Below are positions 1 to 8,957 of a DNA stretch of 64,000 nucleotides, piece after piece. How positions within the stretch are numbered: the stretch's first letter is position 1; each line of letters starts with the position of its first letter. The DNA lies in the NCBI GenBank assembly GCA_900473045.1, contig UCKS01000008.1, positions 159,591 through 223,590 of the forward strand. Direction: 5' to 3'. Under the pieces are notes generated by a model. That model did not search any database. It had not been told where the DNA came from and worked only from the letters and a program-made list of their open reading frames with translations. Origin of the DNA: Hyphomicrobiales bacterium (GTDB taxonomy: Bacteria; Pseudomonadota; Alphaproteobacteria; Rhizobiales; Rhizobiaceae). A program made the translations under genes and the position numbers.

Positions 1-79
1 TGATGCCCTCGGGCAGATTCCCCCTCGGGCGGCCGTGCATGGCTGCCATCAGGTCGCTTGTTGTCCAGAGAAAGCTCAA
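1..79 (-). CDS. murF: UDP-MurNAc-tripeptide--D-Ala-D-Ala ligase MurF (5' part only; runs off the window)
   Basis: Only the first 26 codons lie in the window. Read on the minus strand from a TTG at 79 the peptide starts MSFLWTTSDLMAAMHGRP, which matches the usual alphaproteobacterial MurF N-terminus (LWTxxDL... then GRPxGxLPEGI). The only in-frame ATG codons lie downstream of this conserved block, so TTG is the likely start. A GGGAGGG Shine-Dalgarno lies at the end of murE. The gene starts one base after the murE stop, so the two are surely co-transcribed. MurF adds D-Ala-D-Ala to the cytoplasmic UDP-MurNAc-tripeptide. Confidence 0.8.
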   Translation of the reverse strand, partial: MSFLWTTSDLMAAMHGRPRGNLPEGI

Positions 80-80
80 A

Positions 81-1544
81 TCAATGCCCTCCCAATGCCT
101 TGCGCAATTCGTCGTGGTCGGAGAACGGCAAGGTGATGGAGCCGACGGTCTGCCCCTCCTCATGCCCCTTGCCGGCAACGATCAGCGTGTCACCCGCCTT
201 GAGCATGTCGACGGCAGCCTTGATGGCTTCCGCGCGGTCGCCGATCTCGGTGGCGCCCTTGGCGGCAGCCATGATTTCGCTGCGAATGACGGCGGGCACC
301 TCCGAGCGCGGGTTGTCGTCGGTGACGATCACCACATCGGCAAGCCTCGTGGCGATCTCGCCCATGATCGGACGCTTGCCCTTGTCACGGTCACCGCCGC
401 AGCCGAATACCACGATGATGCGGCCGGTGGTGAACGGGCGAACCGAGGCCAGTACGTTTTCCAGCGCATCCGGCTTGTGGGCGTAATCGACGTAAGCGAG
501 CGCGCCTTCCTTGGTATGGCCGACCAGCTCTAAACGCCCCGACGCACCCTGCAGCTTTTCAAGCGCTGCCATCGTCGCCCTGGCACTGACGCCGGTGGAC
601 ATGGCAAGACCTGCCGCAACCAGCGCGTTCGATATCTGGAAATCGCCAGCCAGCGGCACATGCACTTCAAAAATCTCATCGCCGACATGGATTTCGGCAA
701 TCTGCTTGTGACGGAAATGCTCGACGCGCTTGAGCGACAGATAATCGCCCTTGCGGCCAACGGTCAGCACCAGGTGCCCGCCGGCTCTTGCAGCGGCAAT
801 GGCCTGCGCCGACCAGGGATCGTCGGAGAAGATCACCGCCGGCGAACCCTTCGGCAGGACACCGTCGAACAGCCGCATCTTGGCGGCCATGTAGTCCTCG
901 ACAGTCGGGTGGTAATCCATGTGGTCGCGGCCAAGATTGGTAAAGCCGGCAGCAGCGAGCCGGACACCATCGAGCCGGTTCTGGTCGAGCCCGTGGCTGG
1001 AGGCCTCCATCGCCGCATGGGTGACGCCGGCATCGGCAAGTTCGGCAAGTAGCTTGTGCAGGGACACCGGATCGGGTGTCGTCAGCGAGCCGTAATCGTT
1101 GCGCCCTGGTGCGATCACACCGGTCGTGCCGATCATCGCGGCCGCAAAACCGGCATGCGCCCAGATCTGCCGGGCAAAGGAGGCAACCGAAGTCTTGCCG
1201 GCGGTACCGGTAACTGCAACCATCGTATCCGGCTGGCGGCCATAGAAGTTGGCGGCGGCGATTGCCAGCACACGGCGCGGGGTCGATGCGAATAGAACCG
1301 GAACTGCCGGAGCGCTACCCTCAAACTGTGCGCCGGTGACGACAGCAGCGGCCCCGCGGGCGATGGCCTCGTCGATGAAAGCCTTGCCGTCTGCCTTGCT
1401 TCCAGACAGCGCCATGAACAACGTTCCCGGGCCAACCTGCCGACTATCGGCCGTGATCGCGGCGATGTCGATATCTCCGGCGGTCGAGTCCAGCTGTGAC
1501 GCAATTTCCGGGAAATCCTTCCCGATCAGATCTTTGATCTTCAT
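81..1544 (-). CDS. murE: UDP-N-acetylmuramoyl-L-alanyl-D-glutamate--2,6-diaminopimelate ligase MurE
   Basis: This 487-residue Mur ligase adds meso-diaminopimelate to UDP-MurNAc-Ala-Glu in cytoplasmic peptidoglycan precursor synthesis. The N-terminal UDP-binding domain (about 1-105) has the TADSRQV motif. The ATP P-loop GTAGKTS is at 112-118. The C-terminal domain carries the DNPR motif (in TDDNPRSE), which marks specificity for meso-DAP rather than lysine. Length is typical. It lies between ftsI (63-bp gap) and murF in the dcw cluster. The Shine-Dalgarno ahead of the ATG at 1544 is weak. Identification is secure from the P-loop, DNPR motif and context. Confidence 0.97.
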   Translation of the reverse strand: MKIKDLIGKDFPEIASQLDSTAGDIDIAAITADSRQVGPGTLFMALSGSKADGKAFIDEAIARGAAAVVTGAQFEGSAPAVPVLFASTPRRVLAIAAANFYGRQPDTMVAVTGTAGKTSVASFARQIWAHAGFAAAMIGTTGVIAPGRNDYGSLTTPDPVSLHKLLAELADAGVTHAAMEASSHGLDQNRLDGVRLAAAGFTNLGRDHMDYHPTVEDYMAAKMRLFDGVLPKGSPAVIFSDDPWSAQAIAAARAGGHLVLTVGRKGDYLSLKRVEHFRHKQIAEIHVGDEIFEVHVPLAGDFQISNALVAAGLAMSTGVSARATMAALEKLQGASGRLELVGHTKEGALAYVDYAHKPDALENVLASVRPFTTGRIIVVFGCGGDRDKGKRPIMGEIATRLADVVIVTDDNPRSEVPAVIRSEIMAAAKGATEIGDRAEAIKAAVDMLKAGDTLIVAGKGHEEGQTVGSITLPFSDHDELRKALGGH

Positions 1545-1607
1545 GGATGCACTTTTCAGTTTAATCGACGCGCCGGGCGGCGAATCCTCCAGATTGTCAT
1601 TCCATGG

Positions 1608-3353
1608 TCAATAAGACACAAGCAAGGCAGAACCGTCTTCACCGAACTTCGGCTCGACACCGAGCAGCGGTGCCGACCGGCTGATGATGTCACGCACCAT
1701 CGGCGCGGCGGTATTGCCCGCCAGTGCGGCGCCATTACCCTTGTCGGTCTTCGGCTCGTCGATGAAGGTGAGGACCACATAACGCGGGTTGTCGATCGGG
1801 AAGCCGGCCAAGAAGGCGTTGAAGTTGGCGTCATTCGAATAACGGCCATTCACGACTTTGTCGGCCGTACCGGTCTTGCCGCCGACATTGAAGCCAGGCA
1901 CGCGGGCGTTGCGGCCCGAGCCGTTGACGCCGTTCCAGCGGAACAGGAAGCGCATGTCGTCGCTGGTCGATTTCTTGATCACCTTCGTCGAGGAGGCCTG
2001 CGCTTCGTCAATCGTGCGCGGCAGGAAGGTCGGCTCGATCAGGTTGCCGCCGTTCAAAAGGGCTGCCCCTGCCACTGCCGTTTGCAATGGTGTGGTCGAG
2101 ACGCCGTGGCCGAACGAGATGGTGATCGAGTTGATCTTCTTCCACACACGCGGCTGGCTCGGCGTCTTCACCTCCGGCAGTTCGGTCGGCATTTTGGTCA
2201 GCAGCCCGATGCGGGTGAGAAACTCCTTGTGGCCCTCGATCCCGACGATGTCGGCCATCTTGGCCGTGCCGATATTGGACGAATACTGAAAGATTTCCGG
2301 CACGGTCAGAACGCGGCGCTTGCCGTGGAAGTCCTTGATCGTAAAGCCGCCGATGCGGATCGGGTTGGTCGCATCAAAGCTGTCGGTCAGCTTCACCTTG
2401 CCTGAATCGAGCGCCATCGCCGTGGTGAAGGATTTGAACGTCGACCCCATCTCGAACGTGCCGTTCGACATGCGGTTCATCCAGCCTTCCTTGGCACCGT
2501 CGGCCGGCTTATTCGGATCGTAGTCGGGATAGGAGACCATGGCGAGGACTTCGCCTGTCCTCACATCCAGGACCACGCCGCCTGCTGCCAGCGAGCGGAA
2601 TTTCGTCATCGCATCGACGACGACATCGCGCAGGATATTCTGGACGCGCAGGTCGATCGACAGCTTGACGGGCTCGAGCTTGGCATCGCTCGTCATGCCG
2701 ATGGCCGCGAGATCGGCGAGCCCCTGGCTGTCGATCCAGCGCTCCATACCGGCGATGCCACGGTTGTCGACATTGACATGACCGACAATATGCGAGGCGG
2801 TGGCGCCGCCCGGATAGAACCGGCGCTTTTCCGGCCGGAAACCGATGCCGGGAATGCCGAGCGCCAGGATTTCGCTCTGCTGCTTGGGGGTCAACTGACG
2901 GCGAAGCCACTGGAAGCGCGATGGTGATTTCAGCTTGTTGTAGATATCGGTGACATTCAGGCTGGGAAGCACGGTCGAGAGTTGCTCGACCGCTTCGTCT
3001 GCATCGACGATCTTGTGCGGCTCGGCATAGAGCGAAACCGTGCGGATGTCGGTCGCCAGAATCTCGCCGTTGCGATCGAGAATATCCGGGCGCGACGCCA
3101 TCAGATTGTCGGCGCGGCCGATGCTGGAGACGGTTTCGGGCTGAGCCAGACCATATTGCACCAGACGGCCGCCGATGATGCAGTAAACCGCCGTGAAGCT
3201 GGCGATGACGATGGCCACCCGGCTTCTCGCCTGGTTGCTGGTCCGCTTGCGCGTACCCTCGAACGGCCGGCCGAGATCGCCGGGATGGTTGTTGCCGCCG
3301 GCGGAGAAATGCGCCTTGCTCTTGACGACCATGATGCGGGACAGAAAAGACAT
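1608..3353 (-). CDS. ftsI: Peptidoglycan D,D-transpeptidase FtsI (PBP3, septal)
   Basis: This 581-residue class B penicillin-binding protein cross-links septal peptidoglycan in the divisome. It has a cytoplasmic tail, one membrane segment at about 45-66, a PBP dimerisation domain (RPDILDRNGEILA near 88-100), then the transpeptidase domain with all three active-site motifs: STFK (304-307, nucleophile Ser304), SSN (358-360) and KTG (493-495). Its ATG shares one base with the ftsL stop (TGATG), indicating translational coupling. The basic, glycine-rich N-terminus of about 40 residues before the membrane helix is fairly long. Confidence 0.96.
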   Translation of the reverse strand: MSFLSRIMVVKSKAHFSAGGNNHPGDLGRPFEGTRKRTSNQARSRVAIVIASFTAVYCIIGGRLVQYGLAQPETVSSIGRADNLMASRPDILDRNGEILATDIRTVSLYAEPHKIVDADEAVEQLSTVLPSLNVTDIYNKLKSPSRFQWLRRQLTPKQQSEILALGIPGIGFRPEKRRFYPGGATASHIVGHVNVDNRGIAGMERWIDSQGLADLAAIGMTSDAKLEPVKLSIDLRVQNILRDVVVDAMTKFRSLAAGGVVLDVRTGEVLAMVSYPDYDPNKPADGAKEGWMNRMSNGTFEMGSTFKSFTTAMALDSGKVKLTDSFDATNPIRIGGFTIKDFHGKRRVLTVPEIFQYSSNIGTAKMADIVGIEGHKEFLTRIGLLTKMPTELPEVKTPSQPRVWKKINSITISFGHGVSTTPLQTAVAGAALLNGGNLIEPTFLPRTIDEAQASSTKVIKKSTSDDMRFLFRWNGVNGSGRNARVPGFNVGGKTGTADKVVNGRYSNDANFNAFLAGFPIDNPRYVVLTFIDEPKTDKGNGAALAGNTAAPMVRDIISRSAPLLGVEPKFGEDGSALLVSY

Positions 3354-3763
3354 CAGCGATCCACCGAACCCGTTGCAATATCGTCTGTATCAACCACCGG
3401 CTTCTTGGACTTGCCATTCCCCTTGCCCTTGGCCAGCCCCATCGCTTCCAGAACATCGGCCGGCGGCGGCATGTCAGCCTTCAACATCGGCAATTCCTCC
3501 GGGCGAGCAAGCTGGGTCGGTTCGGTGGGTGCAAGCTGCAGATCCTGCTGATAGACGGTGACGAGTTTCTCCAGCCTGTTGGGCTGGGTCAGCAGCGCCC
3601 AGTCGGCGCGCAGAAGATCGATCGTATCTTCCTCAAGCTTGATGCCGGCCTCAAGCTTACGAACGTCCTCAAGCTTGTTTTCAGCCTGGTGCTTGATCGT
3701 GTAGGTGACCGTAGCAGCTGCGGTCATGACGACGATCAGGACGATGTCAAAACTACGCAACAT
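3353..3763 (-). CDS. ftsL: Cell division protein FtsL-like
   Basis: This is a 136-residue bitopic protein with a short N-terminus, a membrane segment at about 7-23 and a periplasmic coiled-coil-like stretch (about 25-60, rich in Glu, Lys and Leu). The low-complexity Pro/Lys/Gly tail is poorly conserved. FtsL normally links FtsB, FtsQ and FtsI in the divisome. The sequence alone is too diverged for firm naming. Its position between rsmH (3-bp gap) and ftsI (1-bp overlap), its topology and its size make FtsL the only reasonable reading. The tail is slightly longer than in enterobacterial FtsL. Confidence 0.85.
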   Translation of the reverse strand: MLRSFDIVLIVVMTAAATVTYTIKHQAENKLEDVRKLEAGIKLEEDTIDLLRADWALLTQPNRLEKLVTVYQQDLQLAPTEPTQLARPEELPMLKADMPPPADVLEAMGLAKGKGNGKSKKPVVDTDDIATGSVDR

Positions 3764-3766
3764 GAC

Positions 3767-4792
3767 TTAGCCCCCCATCTTTCCAAGGCTTGCAAGGTTC
3801 GGCAGATCGAAAATGGACAGATCATCTGCCTCAGGCGGAGCATCGGTGCGGGCACCGACCCGCATCTTGGCGGACCGGGCACGTGGATTACGGGACGCTT
3901 CTTCTTCGCTGGCAGCCACCATAGATTTCCCAACTGGTGCGAAGGTTGCCGCGCGTTCGTGGGCGATCGGCAGATGCCTGGAGCCCGACGCCTTGCCGGC
4001 ACGATCCTGGAAGAATTTCTTGACGATCCGGTCTTCCAGCGAATGGAATGTGACCACGGTCAACCGTCCACCGGGCTTGAGGGCGCGCTCAGCCGCAAAC
4101 AGCGCGCTGGCCAGTTCACCGAGCTCGTCGTTGACGAAAATACGCAACGCCTGAAAAACCCGGGTGGCAGGATGGATCTTGTCCTTGGCCTTACGTGGCG
4201 TCACGACCTCGATCAGACCAGCGAGATCACGGGTCGTCACGAACGGCTCCTCTAGCCGGCGCTTTTCGATGGCGCGGGCGATGCGGCCGGATTGCGGCTC
4301 TTCACCGAGAAAGCCGAAAATACGGGTCAGGTCGGTCACCTTGGCGCGATTGACCACGTCAGCGGCAGAAACGCCATATGACGACATGCGCATGTCGAGC
4401 GGTCCCTTGCGCTGAAACGAGAAGCCGCGATCCGCCTCGTCGATCTGCATCGAGGAAACACCGATATCGAGCACGATGCCATCCAAGCCTTCGGGCGGAG
4501 CATGCTGTGCAAGATCGGAAAATTGTGACTGCACGAGCGTCAGACGACCGGCGCTCGCCTCAACCAGCGGCTGACCGCCGAGAATGGCCGCCGGATCGCG
4601 ATCCAGCGCGATGACGTCGGCACCGGCAGCAAGGATCGCCGCCGTGTAACCGCCCGCACCAAATGTACCGTCAAGAATGATTTTGCCCGGAGCGATATCC
4701 AGACTGGCGAGAACCTCGGGGAGAAGAACCGGAATGTGGCGGACCGGTCCGCCTTCGGCATCGGTAAAACCTGAGCCTTGATCCGTCATCAT
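3767..4792 (-). CDS. rsmH: 16S rRNA (cytosine(1402)-N(4))-methyltransferase RsmH (MraW)
   Basis: This 341-residue SAM-dependent methyltransferase acts on C1402 of 16S rRNA near the P site. The HIPVLLPEV start, the SAM loop [15 protein letters not shown], the [16 protein letters not shown] block and the [11 protein letters not shown] motif are all diagnostic. The open frame continues upstream to 5431, but that extension overlaps mraZ and has no family similarity. The start is placed at 4792 (tandem ATG-ATG) behind GGAGAAACGG. It lies 14 bp after mraZ in the usual mraZ-rsmH-ftsL order. Confidence 0.96.
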   Translation of the reverse strand: MMTDQGSGFTDAEGGPVRHIPVLLPEVLASLDIAPGKIILDGTFGAGGYTAAILAAGADVIALDRDPAAILGGQPLVEASAGRLTLVQSQFSDLAQHAPPEGLDGIVLDIGVSSMQIDEADRGFSFQRKGPLDMRMSSYGVSAADVVNRAKVTDLTRIFGFLGEEPQSGRIARAIEKRRLEEPFVTTRDLAGLIEVVTPRKAKDKIHPATRVFQALRIFVNDELGELASALFAAERALKPGGRLTVVTFHSLEDRIVKKFFQDRAGKASGSRHLPIAHERAATFAPVGKSMVAASEEEASRNPRARSAKMRVGARTDAPPEADDLSIFDLPNLASLGKMGG

Positions 4793-4806
4793 TCCGTTTC
4801 TCCACT

Positions 4807-5247
4807 CTAGCCCGAACGCAGACCTCGCAATCTGTGCTCGTCCCTTGCCGCCGCCTGCGCTTCCGCAAACACATGCGGCGCCCACAACTGAAAATGATCT
4901 GCCCGCCCCACGAAAGTGACTTCCGTGTCGATGCCCGTGAAATCGCGGATGAAATCCGTGACCATCAACCGGCCCTCCTGGTCGAGCTTCATGAAGACCC
5001 CGCCCCCATGAACCAGGAGCGACATCTGATTGGCCTGCGGCGAAAATGGATCCTCGCCGCTGATTTGCCTTTCGAAGCGGTCCAGCAATTCGGGACCGCC
5101 GGCGCTGATAGCCGGAAAGACGAAATCCTGAAAGCAATAAAGCTCCCGAATATCCAGCGCCGACAAGACAGAACGAAACATTGAGGGAACGGAAACCCGC
5201 CCCTTGGAATCGATCCGGTTTGTCGCATGCGAAAGGAAGCGGTTCAT
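4807..5247 (-). CDS. mraZ: Transcriptional regulator MraZ
   Basis: This 146-residue MraZ/SpoVT-AbrB-fold protein is the first gene of the dcw cluster. It has two tandem repeats, each with the conserved DxKGR-like signature: [12 protein letters not shown] near the N-terminus and [10 protein letters not shown] in the second repeat. MraZ binds repeated TGGGN boxes in its own promoter and represses the cluster in E. coli. The start at 5247 ([10 protein letters not shown]) is chosen because the family begins there. The frame is open further to 5340 without similarity. Four matching boxes occur upstream at 5421-5454. Confidence 0.95.
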   Translation of the reverse strand: MNRFLSHATNRIDSKGRVSVPSMFRSVLSALDIRELYCFQDFVFPAISAGGPELLDRFERQISGEDPFSPQANQMSLLVHGGGVFMKLDQEGRLMVTDFIRDFTGIDTEVTFVGRADHFQLWAPHVFAEAQAAARDEHRLRGLRSG

Positions 5248-5420
5248 GACACGATACAGCCGTTCCCGGTGGACGCGCCAGCCCCAACAGCCCACACGCA
5301 CCGTCAAAAGGACGCGCAACACCCCACAGCCGGGCGACATGCCCGATCGAAAACCCCTTGCGGAGCAACTCCGAAACTTGCGGTGAGTAGGCTTGAATCA
5401 GCCCGTGTGCAGTGCATCTC

Positions 5421-5454
5421 TGGGATAACATGGGACCATATGGGCGTCAATGGG
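5421..5454 (+). promoter_or_regulatory. MraZ operator: four TGGGN boxes at 10-bp period
   Basis: TGGG occurs at 5421, 5431, 5441 and 5451, so four TGGGN units are separated by exactly five bases. This is the spacing reported for E. coli MraZ operator boxes, where three repeats are present. The boxes read on the plus strand, opposite to mraZ transcription, and lie 174-207 bp upstream of the mraZ ATG. Autoregulation of the division cluster is the likely role. Confidence 0.8.
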
Positions 5455-5506
5455 ATTTGGTCTATTTCGGCACGCGTCGTCGGCAAATATTGATAGTCCG
5501 TTAAGT

Positions 5507-5521
5507 TTAACAAATGGTTAC
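5507..5521. promoter_or_regulatory. CtrA-like binding site upstream of mraZ
   Basis: Read on the minus strand the site is GTAA-N7-TTAA, one base off the CtrA consensus TTAA-N7-TTAA of alphaproteobacteria. A further TTAA follows within a few bases. It lies just upstream of the MraZ boxes, a sensible place for cell-cycle control of the division cluster. The motif is short and AT-rich, so chance occurrence is possible. Confidence 0.3.
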
Positions 5522-5671
5522 AAACGCATAGCCACGACCGTGGCTCCACCGGCGAATTACGTTCTGCGGATTCCGGGCATGGTGAATTAGTAGAATCTAA
5601 TTGAAATTGATATTCAATCAGATACGCGACGTCTGAGGCCGCAGTTTATGAAACTGAAAAATAAGGGAATT

Positions 5672-6073
5672 TGCCAGTTGGCCTGTAAGCCGGGTTCTGT
5701 ATGGCTCCGGCCCGAAAGCCGGAACGTGGCAGCCATTCATCTGGGACAACACTTGCGCGCTGCCTCCTGCAACCCACCCGGATGACTGACCCGGAAAAGG
5801 CCGGAACGCTTGCGCGAACCACGTCATCCCTATTCGGTTTTGCTCCCGGTGGGGTTTGCCTTGCCACCCATGTTGCCATGCGTGCGGTGGGCTCTTACCC
5901 CACCCTTTCACCCTTACCTGCGTAAACGCAGGCGGTATTCTCTCTGTGGCACTTTCCCTGGGGTCGCCCCCGCCGGACGTTATCCGGCACCGTTTTTCCG
6001 TGGAGCCCGGACTTTCCTCCCCCCGCAACCTTTCGGTCATAGCGGAGCGCGGCTGCCCGGCCAACTGGCTCGC
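5672..6073 (-). ncRNA. rnpB: RNase P RNA (M1 RNA, class A)
   Basis: On the minus strand the 5' part contains GAGGAAAGTCCGGGCTCCAC, the universal P4/CR-I core of bacterial RNase P RNA. The 3' end reads CAGAACCCGGCTTACAGGCC, the matching CR-V/J3 core. The ends pair: GCCAGTTGGCC at 6060-6070 is complementary over 11 bases to GGCCAACTGGC at the 3' end, forming helix P1, which sets the boundaries within a few bases. The length of about 400 nt is typical. The RNA is the catalytic subunit that removes the 5' leader of tRNA precursors. Confidence 0.96.
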
Positions 6074-6138
6074 GGTGCATAGCCGAGGTGTCCGCCAATT
6101 GCCAGAGACAAAAGCAAAAAGTCTGTGACGCCGCGCTC

Positions 6139-7329
6139 CTACCGGAAGCAGACGGCAAAATCCGTATCGTATTCGGGTGCATCGAGCACGCCGTTCAACA
6201 GTAGCGACGCGCCAAGTCTGCCGATCTCGTCCGAACTCTTGGCCGCCGCACCATTGCCACCGGTCAAAACGGCGATACGGTCGGTATCGGCAAAGCCGAT
6301 ATAGGGATAGCCGTGGCGGGTGAAGGTGGTGACACAGGGGCTCCACCGAAGCGAAGCGGGCGTAAAGGACGGCATGGCGCGCGCCAGAAGAGCGGCCATA
6401 TGGTCGGCTGCAGACCGGTTGGCTTGCCCCCGGAACCAGGTGCGAACCTCTGGCTCGGTGCCGATAGTGATATCGCTCGGATCGCCGCCGATCTTGATGT
6501 AATGCTTGCCGTCCGGGTAGCGGATCGGCGGCAAGAGATAATAGCTCTCGTCCTGCTGAAGCGCTGACCCAATCAGCGACGGCATCCCGGCAAATCGGGG
6601 AAGATCGGCCTGCGCCACCTCGGCAAAAAGCACGGTACGCGCCTTGACGGCGAGGTCGAGTGGCCGGGCAAGCAACTGCCCGGAAATCGAAAATCCACCG
6701 GCGGCGATAACGGCGCGGCCGCCCCTGACGGTCGCTCCATCAACCGTTCGGACATTGACGCTGCTTCCGACTCGGGCGACAGCTGAAACCTCGGAGCGAA
6801 TGATCGCAACGCCGGCCTTTTCGGCCAGGATGACCTGCGCCTTCACCAGTGCACGCGGATCGATATGGCCTGCGTTGCGGGGTTCAAACACGCCGCCATA
6901 GCCTGCCGGAAACCGGAACCAGGGAAACCGAACGGCAAGATCTTCTTCGCCGACAAAAGGCGCCTCGACACCGAGACGGTTGCGGGCGGCAATCACATTG
7001 TCGAGCGTGATTTCCTCGCCTCCCGGAAGAGGTGCCGCAATCAGGCATCCGGCTTCGCTGTAGAAATCGACACCGCTGCCCGTTTCGATATCGGCGTAGC
7101 GCTCGATGGAACGCTGCGCCAGAAGCGCCCAGACCGGGTCAGGATCGATCGTCCGGGTGATGCGGCCATTGTCATAGTGGCTGCTGAAGACACCACCATG
7201 GCTGGCCCAATCTTCCGGCTCGTCCGGCCCGATCAGCGCGATCTTGGCGCCGCTTTTCGCCAGGTGCCGGGCCGCCGCTGCGCCCATCATGCCTTTGCCA
7301 ACAATGATGAAATCGAATGTGCCTGCCAT
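6139..7329 (-). CDS. FAD-dependent oxidoreductase (DAO family)
   Basis: This 396-residue flavoprotein of the D-amino-acid oxidase superfamily is most like sarcosine oxidase or N-methyl-amino-acid oxidase types. The N-terminal dinucleotide fold starts IIVGKGMMGAAAARHLA, where the second Gly of GxGxxG is preceded by Lys. A C-terminal segment, TGGNGAAAKSSDEIGR, resembles the FAD-contacting GGNGxGxK region of the family. It stands alone on the minus strand after rnpB. The substrate cannot be deduced. An amine or secondary amino acid is the general expectation for the family. Confidence 0.8.
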   Translation of the reverse strand: MAGTFDFIIVGKGMMGAAAARHLAKSGAKIALIGPDEPEDWASHGGVFSSHYDNGRITRTIDPDPVWALLAQRSIERYADIETGSGVDFYSEAGCLIAAPLPGGEEITLDNVIAARNRLGVEAPFVGEEDLAVRFPWFRFPAGYGGVFEPRNAGHIDPRALVKAQVILAEKAGVAIIRSEVSAVARVGSSVNVRTVDGATVRGGRAVIAAGGFSISGQLLARPLDLAVKARTVLFAEVAQADLPRFAGMPSLIGSALQQDESYYLLPPIRYPDGKHYIKIGGDPSDITIGTEPEVRTWFRGQANRSAADHMAALLARAMPSFTPASLRWSPCVTTFTRHGYPYIGFADTDRIAVLTGGNGAAAKSSDEIGRLGASLLLNGVLDAPEYDTDFAVCFR

Positions 7330-7435
7330 GTTACGCCCTCAGAAAACGATCCTTCGGCAATATCATGGCATCGGCCGGCTGACATCTGCGAATGTGAAAA
7401 AGAGCGACCCGGACATGCCTACGGCGTCCCTCACA

Positions 7436-7966
7436 TCAATCGATGATCGCCTGCACCTTGCCGCAATAGCGGCGCGACACCGGATTCATCTTCTTGGCAC
7501 CGTGTCCGGCATTGTAGCGCAGGATCGTGCCGCAGGTGAAACCGCCGGACAGTTCGTGTGCCATGGCGAGATATTTCATGCCGAACTTGATGTTGGTCTC
7601 GGGATCGAACAGGCCGCGCTTGCCGCCGGAATAACCCATCATCCGTGCCGTGGCGGGCTTGATCTGCATCAGGCCGACCTCACCGGCACTTCCGCGTGCC
7701 TTGGGGTTGAAATTGCTCTCGACCTTGATCACCGCATGGGCAAGATCGACCGGCACGCCGTACTGCTTGGCATATGTCTGGATCAGGCCGCTATAGACGG
7801 AAGATTTGAGCGAGTTGACGCCCGGTGCAGCATAACCGGTCGTTCTGGTCACTGGCGTGATGGAGGAGGTGATGGTCTTGTCGGTGCCCCCGGCATACGA
7901 CGTTTCAACCCCGGAAAACAGCATGCAGAAGCATGCCGCCGTCGCAGCAAGATGCGATATTCTCAT
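7436..7966 (-). CDS. Secreted lytic transglycosylase (SLT domain)
   Basis: This 176-residue protein has a signal peptide (about 1-25, ending near SYAGG) and one SLT (GH23) domain. The catalytic Glu lies in VIKVESNFNPKA, followed by GEVGLMQIKPATA and the aromatic-asparagine motif in LRYNAGHG, all characteristic of GH23 enzymes that cleave MurNAc-GlcNAc with 1,6-anhydro product formation. It is short, with no PG-binding or substrate-recruiting domain. It lies between the FAD oxidoreductase and the AmpD-like gene. A periplasmic role in wall turnover is inferred. Confidence 0.88.
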   Translation of the reverse strand: MRISHLAATAACFCMLFSGVETSYAGGTDKTITSSITPVTRTTGYAAPGVNSLKSSVYSGLIQTYAKQYGVPVDLAHAVIKVESNFNPKARGSAGEVGLMQIKPATARMMGYSGGKRGLFDPETNIKFGMKYLAMAHELSGGFTCGTILRYNAGHGAKKMNPVSRRYCGKVQAIID

Positions 7967-8192
7967 TTAGTTTGAAGTCTCCACTTTCGGGCGCAGCGGC
8001 CGTGTGGGCGCACCCCGCCCTGCCGTCTCGCATCCGATTTTCGTCATCAACAGGAAGGGCTGGAGGCCTGAATTCCCTGCGGTTTGGTATGGCCGCAAAA
8101 GACCCCGGCATCATGGTGATGATGTGGCAGTGCACAAAATTAGTGAAGACACGGCCTGAAACGGCCGTTGGAATTGCCGGACCGGCACCCGG

Positions 8193-8957
8193 TCAGCGGC
8201 AGAAATGCGGCAGGCCAGAAAGCAGTCTGTGCAGCGTATCCAGCGTCGAAACATCCGCGATGCCATCCACCTGCGAAGGGCGGAAATGCCGCTGGAATGC
8301 AGCCACCGCACCTTCCGTCTTCTCGCAGAAAACACCTGTCACTTCAATTCCGTAGCCATAGAGCGACAACATCGTCTGCACCGCCTCGACAGGCTGGCCT
8401 TGGTCGCCGCGCTGGAAAAACCGTCCGCCACCGATCGGGGCCGGTGGAACCCAATGCCCCACACCTCCGGAATGCAGCCGTTCCCAGGGAAATTTTTCTC
8501 CCGGATCGACCTTGCGAATAGGGGCGATATCACTGTGTGCCAGCACCCGTTCCGGGGCAATCGACCATCGTTCGCCACAGTTTCGACACAGTTCGACGAC
8601 CGCATCGATCTGGATGGAGGGGAAATCCGGCAGTCCCCCGGGATGGCCGGCATTGGCGATTTCGATGCCGATCGAGCGGGAGTTGATGTCGCTCTCGCCC
8701 TTCCAGTTGCTCTTGCCCGCATGCCAGGCGCGGCGATCCTCGGCGACCAGCTGATCGACCCTGCCATCCTCGTGAACGAAATAATGGCTGGAGACCTGAC
8801 TTTCGTCCCGGCAAAGCCAGTCGAGAGCGGCCGCTGCCGTTGCCATGCCGGTGTAATGCAGGATGATCATGTCGGGCTTCAACCCGCCTGCCCTTTCGCC
8901 ATGGTTGGGCGACGGCACGACGCGTGCGGCGGGATAGTCACAGGCGAAGTCCGTCAT
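8193..8957 (-). CDS. N-acetylmuramoyl-L-alanine amidase, AmpD type
   Basis: This 254-residue protein has an N-terminal amidase_2 domain (about 25-170) and a C-terminal PG_binding_1 domain (about 185-250). Zn ligands of the family are visible: His in ILHYTGM, His in LAHSDIAP and Asp in RKVDPGEKFPW. No signal peptide is seen, suggesting a cytoplasmic enzyme that removes the peptide from anhydro-muropeptides in wall recycling, which is also the AmpD role in beta-lactamase induction. Its start overlaps the stop of the upstream DnaJ-like gene by 4 bp (ATGA), so the two are coupled. Confidence 0.9.
   Translation of the reverse strand: MTDFACDYPAARVVPSPNHGERAGGLKPDMIILHYTGMATAAAALDWLCRDESQVSSHYFVHEDGRVDQLVAEDRRAWHAGKSNWKGESDINSRSIGIEIANAGHPGGLPDFPSIQIDAVVELCRNCGERWSIAPERVLAHSDIAPIRKVDPGEKFPWERLHSGGVGHWVPPAPIGGGRFFQRGDQGQPVEAVQTMLSLYGYGIEVTGVFCEKTEGAVAAFQRHFRPSQVDGIADVSTLDTLHRLLSGLPHFCR

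Larger units (their letters stand above)
5248..5671. other. Intergenic region between mraZ and rnpB
   Basis: About 420 bases hold the mraZ control region (MraZ boxes 5421-5454, CtrA-like site 5507-5521) and, towards 5600-5670, the sequence downstream of rnpB. In the latter a short hairpin (CAGTTT-cat-AAACTG on the minus strand) could help end rnpB transcription but lacks a T-run. No protein gene is supported. The frames open here are short and without recognisable similarity. Confidence 0.5.

Noticed and set aside
4793..5431. N-terminal extension of rsmH (frame open to 5431)
   Set aside because: The extension overlaps mraZ in another frame and has no family similarity; a good ribosome site precedes the ATG-ATG at 4792.
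5421..5454. Short CRISPR-like or microsatellite repeat
   Set aside because: The units are 10 bp, only TGGG is shared, and the position upstream of mraZ fits MraZ operator boxes. No CRISPR array is present in the window.
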